32,242 bases of DNA from Bacteroidota bacterium (GCA_947505205.1 CANNKD010000011.1:1-32242); one strand, 5' to 3'. Shown: positions 8,801-16,776, counted from the first letter of the stretch. Numbers and translations are program-made. Notes: generated by a model from the letters alone, not told the origin.

Positions 8801-10159
8801 TGCAGTTGCACCAATATTCCAGGAATAAGAATGTCCAGCCACGCCGGTTGTAATATCGTACACTTTCAGATTTGTATTACTATCCCACAATTCAATCTTT
8901 GTGTTTGTTCCAGCACCTTCAGTCCACGAAATCGTATGTGTTTGACCGGTTGCCCAGATTTCTCCACCATTCGGAGCACCTAAAACAATTGGAGCGGTAA
9001 TTCTAAAATCAGCGTTACTAAAGTCTGTGGAAGCGTCTCCGACATCGGTTATTTTTATTCTGTAATTAGATCCGGCAGGTATAGCGCCATTCAAAGTCCA
9101 TGAATATGGACTGGTAACTCCCGAAGCAATCGTTCCATATAAAGTTCCGCCGCTCGCAGAATACAACTGAATATTAACAGTGCCAGTGCCGTTTGACCAG
9201 GAAACGGTATGTGTTTGTCCTGTCGCCCAGATTTCTCCACCATTTGGTGCTGATAATACAACAGGTTCTGTGATTCTGAAATTAACATCACTTAGGTCAT
9301 TAATACCCGCATCATCGGAGCTTGAAACTCTGATTTTATATGTGCTGCCTAAAGCTTGCCCACCAGGAATGGACCAAGAATAACTTGTGCCAGCTACTGC
9401 CGTAGTGATGGAAGTATATGATGTTCCATCATATAGATCTATATCTACATTTCCCGGAATGTTATCGGTCCAGTCGATAGTGTGAGAGGTACCTCTATTC
9501 CAGATAACCGAAGTATTTGGCGTGGTAACAATTACAGATTGAGGAGTAATGGTAAACTGATCACTTTCGATCATTGGATCAGCACCTTGGGTTAACTGGA
9601 TTGTATAATCAGCTCCTGCAACCAAACTATTGCTAATAGACCAGAAAAATGGTGAAACTCCATCCGGGTCAGTACCTATCAAACTTTGCCATACACCATT
9701 TTTGTACAAATTAATAGAAACAGAAGTAAGTCCATCGCCACCAGACCATGTTATATTATGCGATGATCCACCCAGCCAGGAATCTCCTGAAATAGGGGAG
9801 GTAATAGAAATTGGATCATAAATGGTAAAATTAGCATCACTTACATCCCAAGGCCCAATATCATAGATTCCAACAGTATAATCATTTCCGGGTACCAGAC
9901 TATTACTGATCGTCCAGGGAAAGGGCGAACCAGCACTGGCATCGTTTCCTATAGAACCCAACGATACGCCATTTTTATAAAGGATAATTTCAATGTTTGC
10001 AACTTCATTTATCCATGTAATATTATGGGTAGATCCCTTTAACCATGATTCACCTCCGTTGGGAGATGTCAAGGTAAGTTGTGCTTTTGCACTGAAACTT
10101 GCAGCAATTAAAAAAACTGCCAGAAGTACAAGGTTTCGTAAGTGTAAAATTGTTTTCAT
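5849..10159 (-). CDS. Secreted 14-repeat Kre9/KNH-like protein with T9SS type A sorting domain
   Basis: A 1436-residue protein and the largest of three paralogues. The signal peptide is about 1-26 (LLAVFLIAASFSAKAQ). About fourteen beta-sandwich repeats follow: short 90-92-residue types (NGGE-x-W-x-x-G-x-THTISW ... S-x-W-x-I) between 27 and 846, then longer 93-104-residue types from 847 to 1352 that are close to those of the 798-residue paralogue. Residues 1356-1436 are the T9SS type A sorting domain (NAVVYPNPANQSVSVEL ... NGIYFLTITS ... KKVIVQH). Repeats 389-756 are four nearly identical 92-residue units from recent duplication. No enzyme motif was seen. The architecture suggests a long surface stalk or adhesin (inference). 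It has its own terminator and a 320-bp upstream gap, so it is probably a single-gene transcript. Confidence 0.85.
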   Translation of the reverse strand: MKTILHLRNLVLLAVFLIAASFSAKAQLTLTSPNGGESWLKGSTHNITWINEVANIEIILYKNGVSLGSIGNDASAGSPFPWTISNSLVPGNDYTVGIYDIGPWDVSDANFTIYDPISITSPISGDSWLGGSSHNITWSGGDGLTSVSINLYKNGVWQSLIGTDPDGVSPFFWSISNSLVAGADYTIQLTQGADPMIESDQFTITPQSVIVTTPNTSVIWNRGTSHTIDWTDNIPGNVDIDLYDGTSYTSITTAVAGTSYSWSIPGGQALGSTYKIRVSSSDDAGINDLSDVNFRITEPVVLSAPNGGEIWATGQTHTVSWSNGTGTVNIQLYSASGGTLYGTIASGVTSPYSWTLNGAIPAGSNYRIKITDVGDASTDFSNADFRITAPIVLGAPNGGEIWATGQTHTISWTEGAGTNTKIELWDSNTNLKVYDITTGVAGHSYSWNIGATANGSDYIIKVLDLGDASSDVSNANFRITQPVVVTAPNGSEIWATGQSHTISWSEGSGTNAKIELWNSSTNTKVYDITTGVVGQSYLWTIGATANGSDYIIKVLDLGDASSDVSNADFRITQPIVVSSPNGNEIWATGQTHTISWTEGSGTNTKIELWDSNTNLKVYDITTGVVGHSYSWNIGATANGSDYIVKLFDLGDLSADNSNADFRITQPVVVTAPNGSEIWATGQSHTISWSEGSGTNAKIELWNSSTNTKVYDITTGVIGQSYLWTIGATANGSNYIIKVLDLGDASSDVSNANFRITQPVVVTSPNGGESWYTSSTYNITWSEGSGTSTIELWKNGIYHDQLATGVSGHSWSWTISGIYLIGNDYKIKIIDTGDASTDMSNNNFTITQFTHVTVPNTPGIRWNLGTSYNITWTDNVPGPVRVDLYYAGVFHSILAASVPDGTTSYSWLIPTNHQMGNHFSVRVSSVLDYTTVLDYSDFQFRIDAATNTYDIELIQPSAPSIVWTSGQDYLISWTDNLGSPVKIDLVNYTINDSTAIAASVEGSTYAWHIPGGTPNGSQYKILITSTTANGVQGLSSEYFEITDTPSQADMVVIQPSDDGIEWLRGTSHVISWTDNIPLNNVVIKLYKDTNLNDSWDAGDVFVINISASASGSTYTWSIPDVAGTYPDGMYVIKIIYNQEWDDSDYAFSISDHTTADVIDVLQPDVANIHWYRDMPYLLSWNDNIPGAVDIVYYRTSAPATEYPVITNYSGGTTIVHTFSSATSPEGLDYKIKVYSNADHSVFGESANVFSLTDYTFDGTITVLQPNGGETWTKGNSYLISWDDNISENLRIDLVNDATATTTLIANDVLSSGYVWTIPNNGTVPAGILYKVKITSIETGTITDMSNAYFTIVEPALNAVVYPNPANQSVSVELNEELSGNYTLTFTDHFNMQILSRTLNTNGLKELNVSTAELSNGIYFLTITSNNSVITKKVIVQH
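7892..8995 (-). repeat. Four 276-bp tandem repeats arranged A-B-A'-B'
   Basis: This segment encodes residues 389-756 as four 92-residue units. Units 1 and 3 share IELWDSNTNLKVYDITTGV and GHSYSWNIG; units 2 and 4 share IELWNSSTNTKVYDITTGV and GQSYLWTIG. Alternate units match better than neighbours, so the likely history is a 276-bp duplication, divergence, then duplication of the 552-bp pair (8444-8995 against 7892-8443). The DNA is visibly near-identical at the 552-base offset. Confidence 0.9.
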
Positions 10160-10479
10160 ATAAAGTTTATTTATATTTTTTTAAAAAAATCAGCCGTAAA
10201 AATAACATAATTTGTTATTTAGATCAAGTATAAATAGAATTATTTTTAAAATAAAACTTGCTTTTTTATAAATAATTGATTACGAATTATATAAAATTGT
10301 ATGAAACGCTATGTATATTGTACCAAGTATGCTTGAATCCTTGATAAAGTGATTAATTTTCAAAATAAAGAAGCATAATATCTTTTGGGGAATACCTTAT
10401 TGGGGAAGTTAATACCCAAAAAAAAAGACCCCGCCACTTTCGTAACGGGGTCTTTTAAGTTGAAGGTAATCTTCAAATA
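10160..10479. other. Intergenic gap between two T9SS cargo genes
   Basis: A very AT-rich 320 bp. It should hold the promoter of the 14-repeat gene; the closest match to the -7 box on the minus strand is TATACTTG near 10220, one base off TAnnTTTG and weak. The end near 10420 holds the terminator of the upstream gene. No small ORF is convincing. Confidence 0.5.
10418..10456 (-). terminator. Intrinsic terminator after the seven-repeat gene
   Basis: An 11-bp stem (AAAAGACCCCG 10423-10433, CGGGGTCTTTT 10446-10456) with a 12-base loop and a run of A before it, giving a long T tract on the minus strand. It lies 23 bases past the stop codon. Confidence 0.88.
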
Positions 10480-12876
10480 TTAGTGTTGAATAATCACTTT
10501 ATGGGTTGTAACAGCACTTTTAGAAGCAACCGTTACGAAATAGATGCCTGAAGGAATGCCAACTGTGGAGATATGCAATTCCTGGCTGTTAGAGTATGAA
10601 CGATTCAATACTTCCATATTGAAACGGTTGGTGAAGGTAACCGTATATTGCTCTTCTGTTGGATTGTTTACCTGAATGTTAACCATATCTGTGGCAGGAT
10701 TTGGATATACAACGGCATTCAATGCAGGTTCAACTATAGTGAAATAAGCATTACTTAAGTCAGTGATTGTTCCGGTTTCCATACTAGTGATTTTAACTTT
10801 GTATAAAATACCTGCAGGAACAGTTGCATTTGTAGGAATAGTCCAATAATAAGCCGAACTTAAAACGTTGCTAGCAATCAAAGTTGTTGTTGCAGTGGCA
10901 TCGTTAACTAAATCTATTTGAACATTTTCTAAAATATTGTCATCCCATGAAATCAAATATACGGTTCCTTTGGTAAGGGTTTCGCCTCCATTAGGCTGTA
11001 GTACAGTTATAGTGCCGCCATAAGTGTAATCCGTAAGTGAAAACTCATTTGCGCTTGCGCTAACAACAACATGATCAGAATGACTATAAACTTTAACTTT
11101 ATAATGTGTCGATTCTGGTGTCGTACCATCATTAACTGGGAAAGTAAATACAGTGGTAGTTCCACTATTGAAATCAGAAACAATAGGATATTCCGTTCCT
11201 TCATCAGTTCTGTAATAAACTACATCAACCGAACCAGGAACGTTATCAATCCATGAAATTAGATAAGGTTGGCCTCTGTACCAGTGAATGCCAGCAACAT
11301 CAGGTTGTAATACATCTATTACATCAGTAGTGGTGTGGTCTGAGATTGAGAAGGCAAAATTGCTTACGTCAACAGCGTCGTTATAATAAATCTTCATTAG
11401 ATACATATCATCAGGATAGGTTGCAGGTACATCAGGAATTGTCCATGTGTAAGTTGATCCTGAAGCAGCTGCATTCACTGTTGCAACAAAGTCATCACCT
11501 GCATCCAAAACATCGTTCAAATTATCGTCAATATAGAGCTCAATTACAACATCATTTAATGGAATGTTATCAGTCCATGATATTAAATGTGATGTGCCTC
11601 TTAACCATTCAATGCCATTTACACTAGGTTGCTCAACAACCATATTTGCTTGATATGGAGTATCTGAAATTTCAAAATAATTGGAGCTTAAACCTTGAAC
11701 ACCATTTTCAGTTGTGCTTGTAACAAGTATTCTGTATTGGGTGCCATTTGGTGTCCCGTCTGGAATATGCCATGAGTAGGTTGAACCAACAATACCCGTT
11801 GCAATAATTGTAGAATCATTTAAGGTATAATTGATTAAGTCTATTTTAACAGGAGAATTGATATTGTCTGTCCAGGAGATGAGATAGTCTTCACCTGATG
11901 TCCAATGAATACCTGCGTCCGAAGGTTGTAATACGGTAATGTCATAAGTGTTAGTGGCAGCATCAATTCTGAATCGAAAATCGCTAAAATCAACAACAGT
12001 AGTAGGCTGAGCAATACTACTTACTTTTACCCTAAAGTGATTTCCCATTGCATGATTATTTGGAATAGTCCATGCAAAACTGTTTGTTCCGTCTGGCACA
12101 CTTGCAGATAATACTTCATGTAATGTATTGTCTATATAAAGGTCAACTTTTACAGGGCCGGGAACATTATCAGTCCAGGTAATAGTATTTAGGCTTCCTA
12201 AATTCCAGCTAATACCAGGTGTGGTAGGTACGGTAACATGAATAGTCTGAAGAATTGTGAAGTTTGTGTTACTTTGATCTGTAGATCCATCAAGTGCATC
12301 AGTAACTTGGATTTTGTAATCAGAATCACTCAATGGAGTTGAAATTGTCCAAGAATAAGGGCTTGTAGCAGCACCATTAATAACACCTAGATCTACACCA
12401 CCTTTAAATAACCTAATTTCAGCTGTACCTGTTCCACCAGTCCAAGTTATAGTATGAGTATTTGATAAATTTTCCCAGATAACGCCAGTGTTAGGAGAAG
12501 TTACAACTACAGGAGCAGTAATTCTAAAATCAGTATCACTTTGGTCAAAAATAAGATTTTCTGTTACTTCAACTTTATAATCTGCACCTTGCTCAGCGGT
12601 AACTGGAATTATCCAAGTTAAAGTTCTATCTTCCTCACCTGTACCGGTATAAATTGTTTCCTCTAAAGCACCGTTTTTTAAAAGCACAATACTTTTTGCA
12701 TATCCAGCTGCAACAAAATCAGCCGACCAAGTGACAGTTAAATTTGTGCCATAGGAGTAAATTCCTCCGCCGTTTGGCGTAGCGACAGTCACAGTGAATG
12801 CCCTAGCACCAAAACTCATTGCAATCGAGAAAACTGCGAGAAGTACAAGGTTTCGTAATTGTAAAATCATTTTCAT
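10480..12876 (-). CDS. Secreted seven-repeat Kre9/KNH-like protein with T9SS type A sorting domain
   Basis: A 798-residue protein. The signal peptide is about 1-26 (LLAVFSIAMSFGARA). Seven repeats lie at roughly 27-119, 120-208, 209-304, 311-404, 411-512, 517-615 and 620-715. Residues 719-798 are the T9SS type A sorting domain (NAVVYPNPATDMVNIQV ... GIYFVTVASKS ... KVIIQH). Repeats 209-715 follow residues 847-1352 of the 14-repeat paralogue closely (for example DAATNTYDI and LNDSW/LNDVLDAGD), but the sorting domain after PNPA is much closer to that of the six-repeat paralogue (NPTEEQY, FTNRFN, SNSQE), so the gene looks mosaic. It starts 49 bp after the stop of the Trp-repeat gene on the same strand, and the two may share a transcript. 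Function is unknown; a surface or adhesive role is inferred. Confidence 0.85.
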   Translation of the reverse strand: MKMILQLRNLVLLAVFSIAMSFGARAFTVTVATPNGGGIYSYGTNLTVTWSADFVAAGYAKSIVLLKNGALEETIYTGTGEEDRTLTWIIPVTAEQGADYKVEVTENLIFDQSDTDFRITAPVVVTSPNTGVIWENLSNTHTITWTGGTGTAEIRLFKGGVDLGVINGAATSPYSWTISTPLSDSDYKIQVTDALDGSTDQSNTNFTILQTIHVTVPTTPGISWNLGSLNTITWTDNVPGPVKVDLYIDNTLHEVLSASVPDGTNSFAWTIPNNHAMGNHFRVKVSSIAQPTTVVDFSDFRFRIDAATNTYDITVLQPSDAGIHWTSGEDYLISWTDNINSPVKIDLINYTLNDSTIIATGIVGSTYSWHIPDGTPNGTQYRILVTSTTENGVQGLSSNYFEISDTPYQANMVVEQPSVNGIEWLRGTSHLISWTDNIPLNDVVIELYIDDNLNDVLDAGDDFVATVNAAASGSTYTWTIPDVPATYPDDMYLMKIYYNDAVDVSNFAFSISDHTTTDVIDVLQPDVAGIHWYRGQPYLISWIDNVPGSVDVVYYRTDEGTEYPIVSDFNSGTTTVFTFPVNDGTTPESTHYKVKVYSHSDHVVVSASANEFSLTDYTYGGTITVLQPNGGETLTKGTVYLISWDDNILENVQIDLVNDATATTTLIASNVLSSAYYWTIPTNATVPAGILYKVKITSMETGTITDLSNAYFTIVEPALNAVVYPNPATDMVNIQVNNPTEEQYTVTFTNRFNMEVLNRSYSNSQELHISTVGIPSGIYFVTVASKSAVTTHKVIIQH

Positions 12877-12925
12877 GTTGATTAGTTTAATTGTTTATAT
12901 TTATTTGTTTAGATATTATTTCAAT

Positions 12926-14455
12926 TTATTTAGTAACGATTATTTTCAAAAATTTATGAATAGTTGATGTTGATAACGTTGCGATATAGACTCCACTTGG
13001 TAAGGACATTGAGTTCATATTCAATTTATTTTCACCTTTAGGCATCAAACCACTGTAAACAGCCAATACTTTGGCGCCATTTGAGTTAAATAAACTGATA
13101 TCCACATTTGTTTCAGTGTTCATTAAAATATTAAAATTTAAAGGTCCGTTTGTCGGGTTTGGACTCGCGGTAAACAAATTGGTATTGAATTCTATAGGAT
13201 TTTGAATTGCAGTTACAATGGTCTTATAACTTGCATCAGCCCAATAACCAACAAAGTACTCACTGTAAAGGTTATAGTAATATGACATTTCAAGTAAACC
13301 ATCCTGATTGATTGCCCAAGTCGAACCGTCCCAAAAATACAAAGTTGCATTTAAGGTATTCCCAAATTCGTCATGCGAATAAGTTGATAACGAAACATTT
13401 ACCCATGCATCTGAGATCCATTGCTCAATCAGTGCAGACTGGGTTCCGCCGTAAAAGTTCTGTGTAAATTGCCCACGATAGTAATTTACCCATTGTCCAT
13501 TATCCCACAGTTGGCCAACAGCCGTCGTTACAAAACCATAATCATTGTAGGTGTAATTATATTTTGTCTCATTCAGCCAGACACCTTCTGTCCAAACTTG
13601 TCCGGTATATTCAATAGGTTGGTTATTAGCATCATAAATAAATGACTCATTATATGCATTTTCCCAAATATCAACTGCCCAATTCTCAATTAATCCGTAA
13701 GTCAAATTATTGTTTGCATCGTAAGTATAAGTGAATTGCACATTGTTATTCCAAGTATCTATTTCCCAAATTTGCTGAATACCAGAAATGAGATTTCCGA
13801 ATTCATCGTAAGAATACAGTGCATAAGAAACATTTGACCAAGCATTATCCTGAGATTCTTCTGCGAGATAAGCAACAACATTTCCTGAAGCATTGTAGGT
13901 AAATGTATCTCTATTAACGCCAACCCATACATTTCCATCCCAAAATTCATACAATGATGTTAAAACATTGTGATTTGTAGTATAGGTACTAGTGGTTTTG
14001 ATTGAATGAACCCATGCCCCATTTTGCCAGACTTTGGTTTCTGTTGTAAGGGCATTGCCAACAGAATCAAAGGTGCTTATTATATATGACTGATTTTCCC
14101 AAACATCGTTTTGAAGTTTTTTTGTGATTCTCATTTGCAGATAACCCTCATCAGAGTAAAAATAGGTATATCTTATTGGGTTTTCCGAAACAGAATAGAC
14201 TACAACAGTATCTGGGAAATAATAGGTGTTATCTCTGGATTCTTCCTTTGGTTGTAGGTTTTTCAGTTTATTAATGTCTAAACCGATATGAAATGTTGCA
14301 TTTAAGTCAAGTCCACCTTCATGGTAATTTTCTATGGAAGCTTTGCGGTTAGCACTGGCAATGTCAAATGTTCGATCCTGTGCTTGAATGGACAATGAAA
14401 AAACTAATAATGTTAAAAAAAGAACGATTGAAATTCGTTGTAAATTATTCTTCAT
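12926..14455 (-). CDS. Secreted protein with ten 29-residue Trp repeats and T9SS type A sorting domain
   Basis: A 509-residue protein I do not recognise as a named family. A signal peptide covers about 1-26 (VFSLSIQAQ). Residues 27-95 are a non-repeat lead-in. From about 95 to 400 there is a strict 29-residue repeat: tryptophans at 119, 148, 177, 206, 235, 264, 293, 322, 351 and 380 are exactly 29 apart, and most have a partner Trp five residues earlier (143, 172, 230, 259, 288, 317, 346, 375). The consensus is roughly F-x-Y-D-x-x-G-N ... W-x-x-x-x-W-x-N. It recalls YD/RHS-type repeats and suggests a beta-solenoid or beta-hairpin stack (inference). Residues 428-509 are a T9SS type A sorting domain (FTASPNPTNGPLNFNI ... 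LPSGVYIATL ... KIIVTK). It is the first gene of a possible pair with the gene at 10480. Confidence 0.8.
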   Translation of the reverse strand: MKNNLQRISIVLFLTLLVFSLSIQAQDRTFDIASANRKASIENYHEGGLDLNATFHIGLDINKLKNLQPKEESRDNTYYFPDTVVVYSVSENPIRYTYFYSDEGYLQMRITKKLQNDVWENQSYIISTFDSVGNALTTETKVWQNGAWVHSIKTTSTYTTNHNVLTSLYEFWDGNVWVGVNRDTFTYNASGNVVAYLAEESQDNAWSNVSYALYSYDEFGNLISGIQQIWEIDTWNNNVQFTYTYDANNNLTYGLIENWAVDIWENAYNESFIYDANNQPIEYTGQVWTEGVWLNETKYNYTYNDYGFVTTAVGQLWDNGQWVNYYRGQFTQNFYGGTQSALIEQWISDAWVNVSLSTYSHDEFGNTLNATLYFWDGSTWAINQDGLLEMSYYYNLYSEYFVGYWADASYKTIVTAIQNPIEFNTNLFTASPNPTNGPLNFNILMNTETNVDISLFNSNGAKVLAVYSGLMPKGENKLNMNSMSLPSGVYIATLSTSTIHKFLKIIVTK

Positions 14456-14560
14456 GATTTAATTGGCTGTTTTGTTTTTAATTTATTTATCGTTTTTCAA
14501 ATAATTCATTTCTTTAATACAGTAAAATTTAATTCCTTAAATACCAAACACTTTGGTTAA

Positions 14561-14587
14561 TAGGTATACGATCAATAATTGTACCTA
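14561..14587. repeat. Inverted repeat TAGGTA-n15-TACCTA
   Basis: TAGGTA (14561-14566) is complementary to TACCTA (14582-14587). It lies 106-132 bp upstream of the Trp-repeat gene start and could be an operator, but it is short and in AT-rich DNA. Confidence 0.3.
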
Positions 14588-14664
14588 TTTTTTTTAGATC
14601 CTCTGAAGGTATTGTAAATAGTAAGAATTATTTATTTTTTGAAATATTAACACTTATTAAAATA

Positions 14665-14690
14665 TCCCAAAATGGGACAATTTCATCCCA
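14665..14690. promoter_or_regulatory. Candidate operator: TCCCA/TGGGA/TCCCA half-site cluster
   Basis: TCCCAAAATGGGA (14665-14677) is a palindrome. The TGGGA half pairs again with TCCCA at 14686-14690 across eight bases. Three equal half-sites in 26 bp, in an otherwise AT-rich gap about 210 bp upstream of the secreted Trp-repeat gene, suggest a regulator binding site. The regulator is unknown. Confidence 0.35.
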
Positions 14691-14944
14691 ATATGAGAAG
14701 GGGAAGTTGAAATATGCGAATAAAAACTTTAATTAAACACGGATTTGTTAGTGTTTGCGTATAACTTACTGTAATTTAGCATATTAATCATTTATAAAAG
14801 AAGTGATTTATTAAAATGTTTTATTTCAAATTTGTTTCGAATTGGGAATTTAAGTTTGCTACTTTATTTTCATTGGTGAAAAGACTGATATGTTTATTAA
14901 TCAAAAGCATATAATTATTTAAAATACTTTTACCAATATTGCAA

Positions 14945-15598
14945 TTATAAATTGTTTTTCTTTTCAAACTTAGCATGCACAAAAGCATACACCATGGGCA
15001 GCAAAGAGATGATGATAATTAAGAATACGACCAAGGAGAAGTTGTGTTTTACAATTGGGATATTGCCAAAGAAATAGCCGGTGAAGCAGAAAGACACAAC
15101 CCACAAAATGCCACCAATAATATTGAAACTGAAGAACCGACTGAATGTCATTTCACCAACACCGGCTACGAAAGGGGCAAAGGTGCGGATGATAGGCATA
15201 AAACGGGCAATGATAATGGTTTTGCCTCCATGTTTTTCGTAAAAGGCGTGGGTTTTTAGCAAATGCTCCTTCTTAATCAGTTTATAATCACGCTCATATA
15301 CTTTATGACCGAGCATTTTCCCGATATAATAATTTACGTTATCCCCCAAAATGGCCGCAATACACAGTATGAAAATGAGCATAAAAATATTGATAGTATT
15401 GCCCTCCATGGCTGCGATAGCACCAGCGGCGAAAAGCAAGGAATCTCCGGGTAAAAAGGGCGTAACCACCAGACCGGTCTCACAGAAAACAATCACAAAC
15501 AGAATCAGGTAGGTCCAGAACTGGTAGTTTTCGACGATATCTTTCAGGTGGACGTCGATATGTAGGATAAAATCAATCAGAAAACGAATGTATTCCAT
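14945..15598 (-). CDS. DedA-family (VTT domain) inner-membrane protein
   Basis: A 217-residue protein from ATG at 15598. An in-frame TTG at 15649 is rejected because its bases form part of a TACCTTTG promoter box. DedA proteins are VTT-domain membrane proteins; some move undecaprenyl phosphate or phospholipids across the membrane and support envelope homeostasis. The charged family residues are present and spaced as in E. coli YqjA: E40 (FCETGLVV), D52 in PFLPGDSLLF, R132 in ARFMPIIRTF and R138. Several hydrophobic segments and re-entrant stretches are visible (about 26-62, 70-93, 127-190, 185-210). It is downstream of the ars operon on the same strand, but the 340-bp palindrome-rich gap and its own promoter make co-transcription unlikely. 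Confidence 0.9.
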   Translation of the reverse strand: MEYIRFLIDFILHIDVHLKDIVENYQFWTYLILFVIVFCETGLVVTPFLPGDSLLFAAGAIAAMEGNTINIFMLIFILCIAAILGDNVNYYIGKMLGHKVYERDYKLIKKEHLLKTHAFYEKHGGKTIIIARFMPIIRTFAPFVAGVGEMTFSRFFSFNIIGGILWVVSFCFTGYFFGNIPIVKHNFSLVVFLIIIISLLPMVYAFVHAKFEKKNNL

Positions 15599-15646
15599 AA
15601 AATTAGTATTAATGCGGTAAACAAGGATTTGGGTAAATGATAGTAA

Positions 15647-15654
15647 CAAAGGTA
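15647..15654 (-). promoter_or_regulatory. -7 promoter box for the DedA gene
   Basis: The minus strand reads TACCTTTG, matching the Bacteroidota -7 consensus TAnnTTTG, 48 bases upstream of the ATG at 15598. No clear -33 TTTG was found. Confidence 0.5.
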
Positions 15655-15939
15655 GTTATTTAGATGAAATGGAGACTTCCTTGTCATTTATTATTTTGAT
15701 TTGCAACAAGCTGATGCAGATTTGCAATCTGCATCCATTAACTTAGGATATGTGATCCTTTATTTTTCTTCCGTCCTAGCTGATCCAGATTAGTAACCTG
15801 TTCGACGAAATGGCAACGCTGAACGAGTTCTATACATTTCGCTATTCACCCTTTGAATAGCTTCGGTTACTTATTATCCACTTTTCATGCCGCGCTTTGC
15901 GCGAACATCCATGCAGCCTAGCTGCAGGACTTTTCACTC
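15655..15939. repeat. Palindrome-rich gap downstream of arsM
   Basis: Four hairpins of different sequence lie here: GATGCAGAT/ATCTGCATC (15713-15735, loop 5), GCTATTC/GAATAGC (15841-15861), CGCGC-TTT-GCGCG (15891-15903) and TGCAGC-CTA-GCTGCA (15912-15926). The last is 14 bases from the arsM stop and could act in 3' end formation, but no T tract follows. No coding potential is seen. The cluster looks like intergenic palindrome relics. Confidence 0.6.
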
Positions 15940-16776
15940 TTAACATGACTTACAACCGCAGCCTGAAATAGGTTTCTCTGCATAAACCGTGATGCTGTAA
16001 ATTCCTATCTCATCGACTTTAAACTGTTGCAAAGTCTCTGGTTTTAAATATTTTAACAATATCTCATCGGGAACAACAATTTCTTTTTCCTTTGAAACTT
16101 TGATATTCGAAAGGTATGCATTTTCCATCATTTTCAGGTATTCCAATTTTGGGACAGCGCCTGAAACGCATCCGGCATACATTTCTGCGGCTTCCTGAAT
16201 TTCTTTTGGGAGATTCCCTTTGATCACAACATCGGATACAGATAAATGTCCGCCCGGCTTAAGTACGCGGTATATTTCTTTAAAAGCTTTTTGTTTGTCA
16301 GGGACAAGGTTAAGCACGCAGTTACTGATGATTACATCTGCTTTGTTGGCCGTGATCGGCATATTCTCGATGTCGCCCAAACGAAAACTGACATTCTCAT
16401 ATCCCAACTTTTTGACGTTTTCCTGTGCCTTTACAATCATGGCAGGTGTGAAATCGATCCCGATTACAGTTCCGGTATCACCAACCAACGAACGGGCGAC
16501 GAAGCAATCATTCCCGGCTCCGGAGCCCAGATCTATTACGGTATCGCCGATTTTTATCTGTGCAAATTCAGTCGGTATGCCACAACCCAGACCCAGATCT
16601 GCATCGGAATCATATCCCGATAAATGATTGTAGTCTTCGCTGAAAATAGTGTAGTCAGTGCCGCAGCATGACGAGGTGGCACCGCAACAGGAGCTCTCGT
16701 TCATTTCTTTTGTCTGATTTGCGATGATAGAATATTTCTCGCGAACCATTTCCTTTAGTTTTTCTTGATTTTCCAT
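15940..16776 (-). CDS. arsM: Arsenite S-adenosylmethionine methyltransferase ArsM
   Basis: A 278-residue class I SAM methyltransferase that methylates As(III), giving methylarsenicals that can leave the cell. The SAM-binding motif is DLGSGAGND (82-90), with GIDFTPAMI (106-114) after it. The three cysteines that hold arsenic in ArsM are present: C65 in GLGCG, C153 in SNCVLNL and C203 in AGCVSG. Extra cysteine pairs occur at 30-31 and 37-38, with a CGCKSC tail (273-278), often seen in ArsM and possibly binding metal. It is third in an arsR-arsC-arsM order, 67 bp after arsC. Length is typical. Confidence 0.95.
   Translation of the reverse strand: MENQEKLKEMVREKYSIIANQTKEMNESSCCGATSSCCGTDYTIFSEDYNHLSGYDSDADLGLGCGIPTEFAQIKIGDTVIDLGSGAGNDCFVARSLVGDTGTVIGIDFTPAMIVKAQENVKKLGYENVSFRLGDIENMPITANKADVIISNCVLNLVPDKQKAFKEIYRVLKPGGHLSVSDVVIKGNLPKEIQEAAEMYAGCVSGAVPKLEYLKMMENAYLSNIKVSKEKEIVVPDEILLKYLKPETLQQFKVDEIGIYSITVYAEKPISGCGCKSC

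Larger units (their letters stand above)
14456..14944. other. AT-rich intergenic region upstream of the Trp-repeat gene
   Basis: A 489-bp gap with no convincing ORF. The minus-strand gene at 14455 should have its promoter here, but no clean TAnnTTTG box was found. It contains two inverted-repeat candidates, given separately. No clear intrinsic terminator was seen for the DedA gene, whose stop is at 14945. Confidence 0.6.

Noticed and set aside
15598-15649. Longer DedA form starting at TTG 15649
   Set aside because: That TTG is part of a TACCTTTG promoter box, and the family N-terminus fits the ATG at 15598.
16220-16627. Plus-strand ORFs of 135 and 125 codons opposite arsM
   Set aside because: They are shadow frames opposite a clear methyltransferase with intact motifs.
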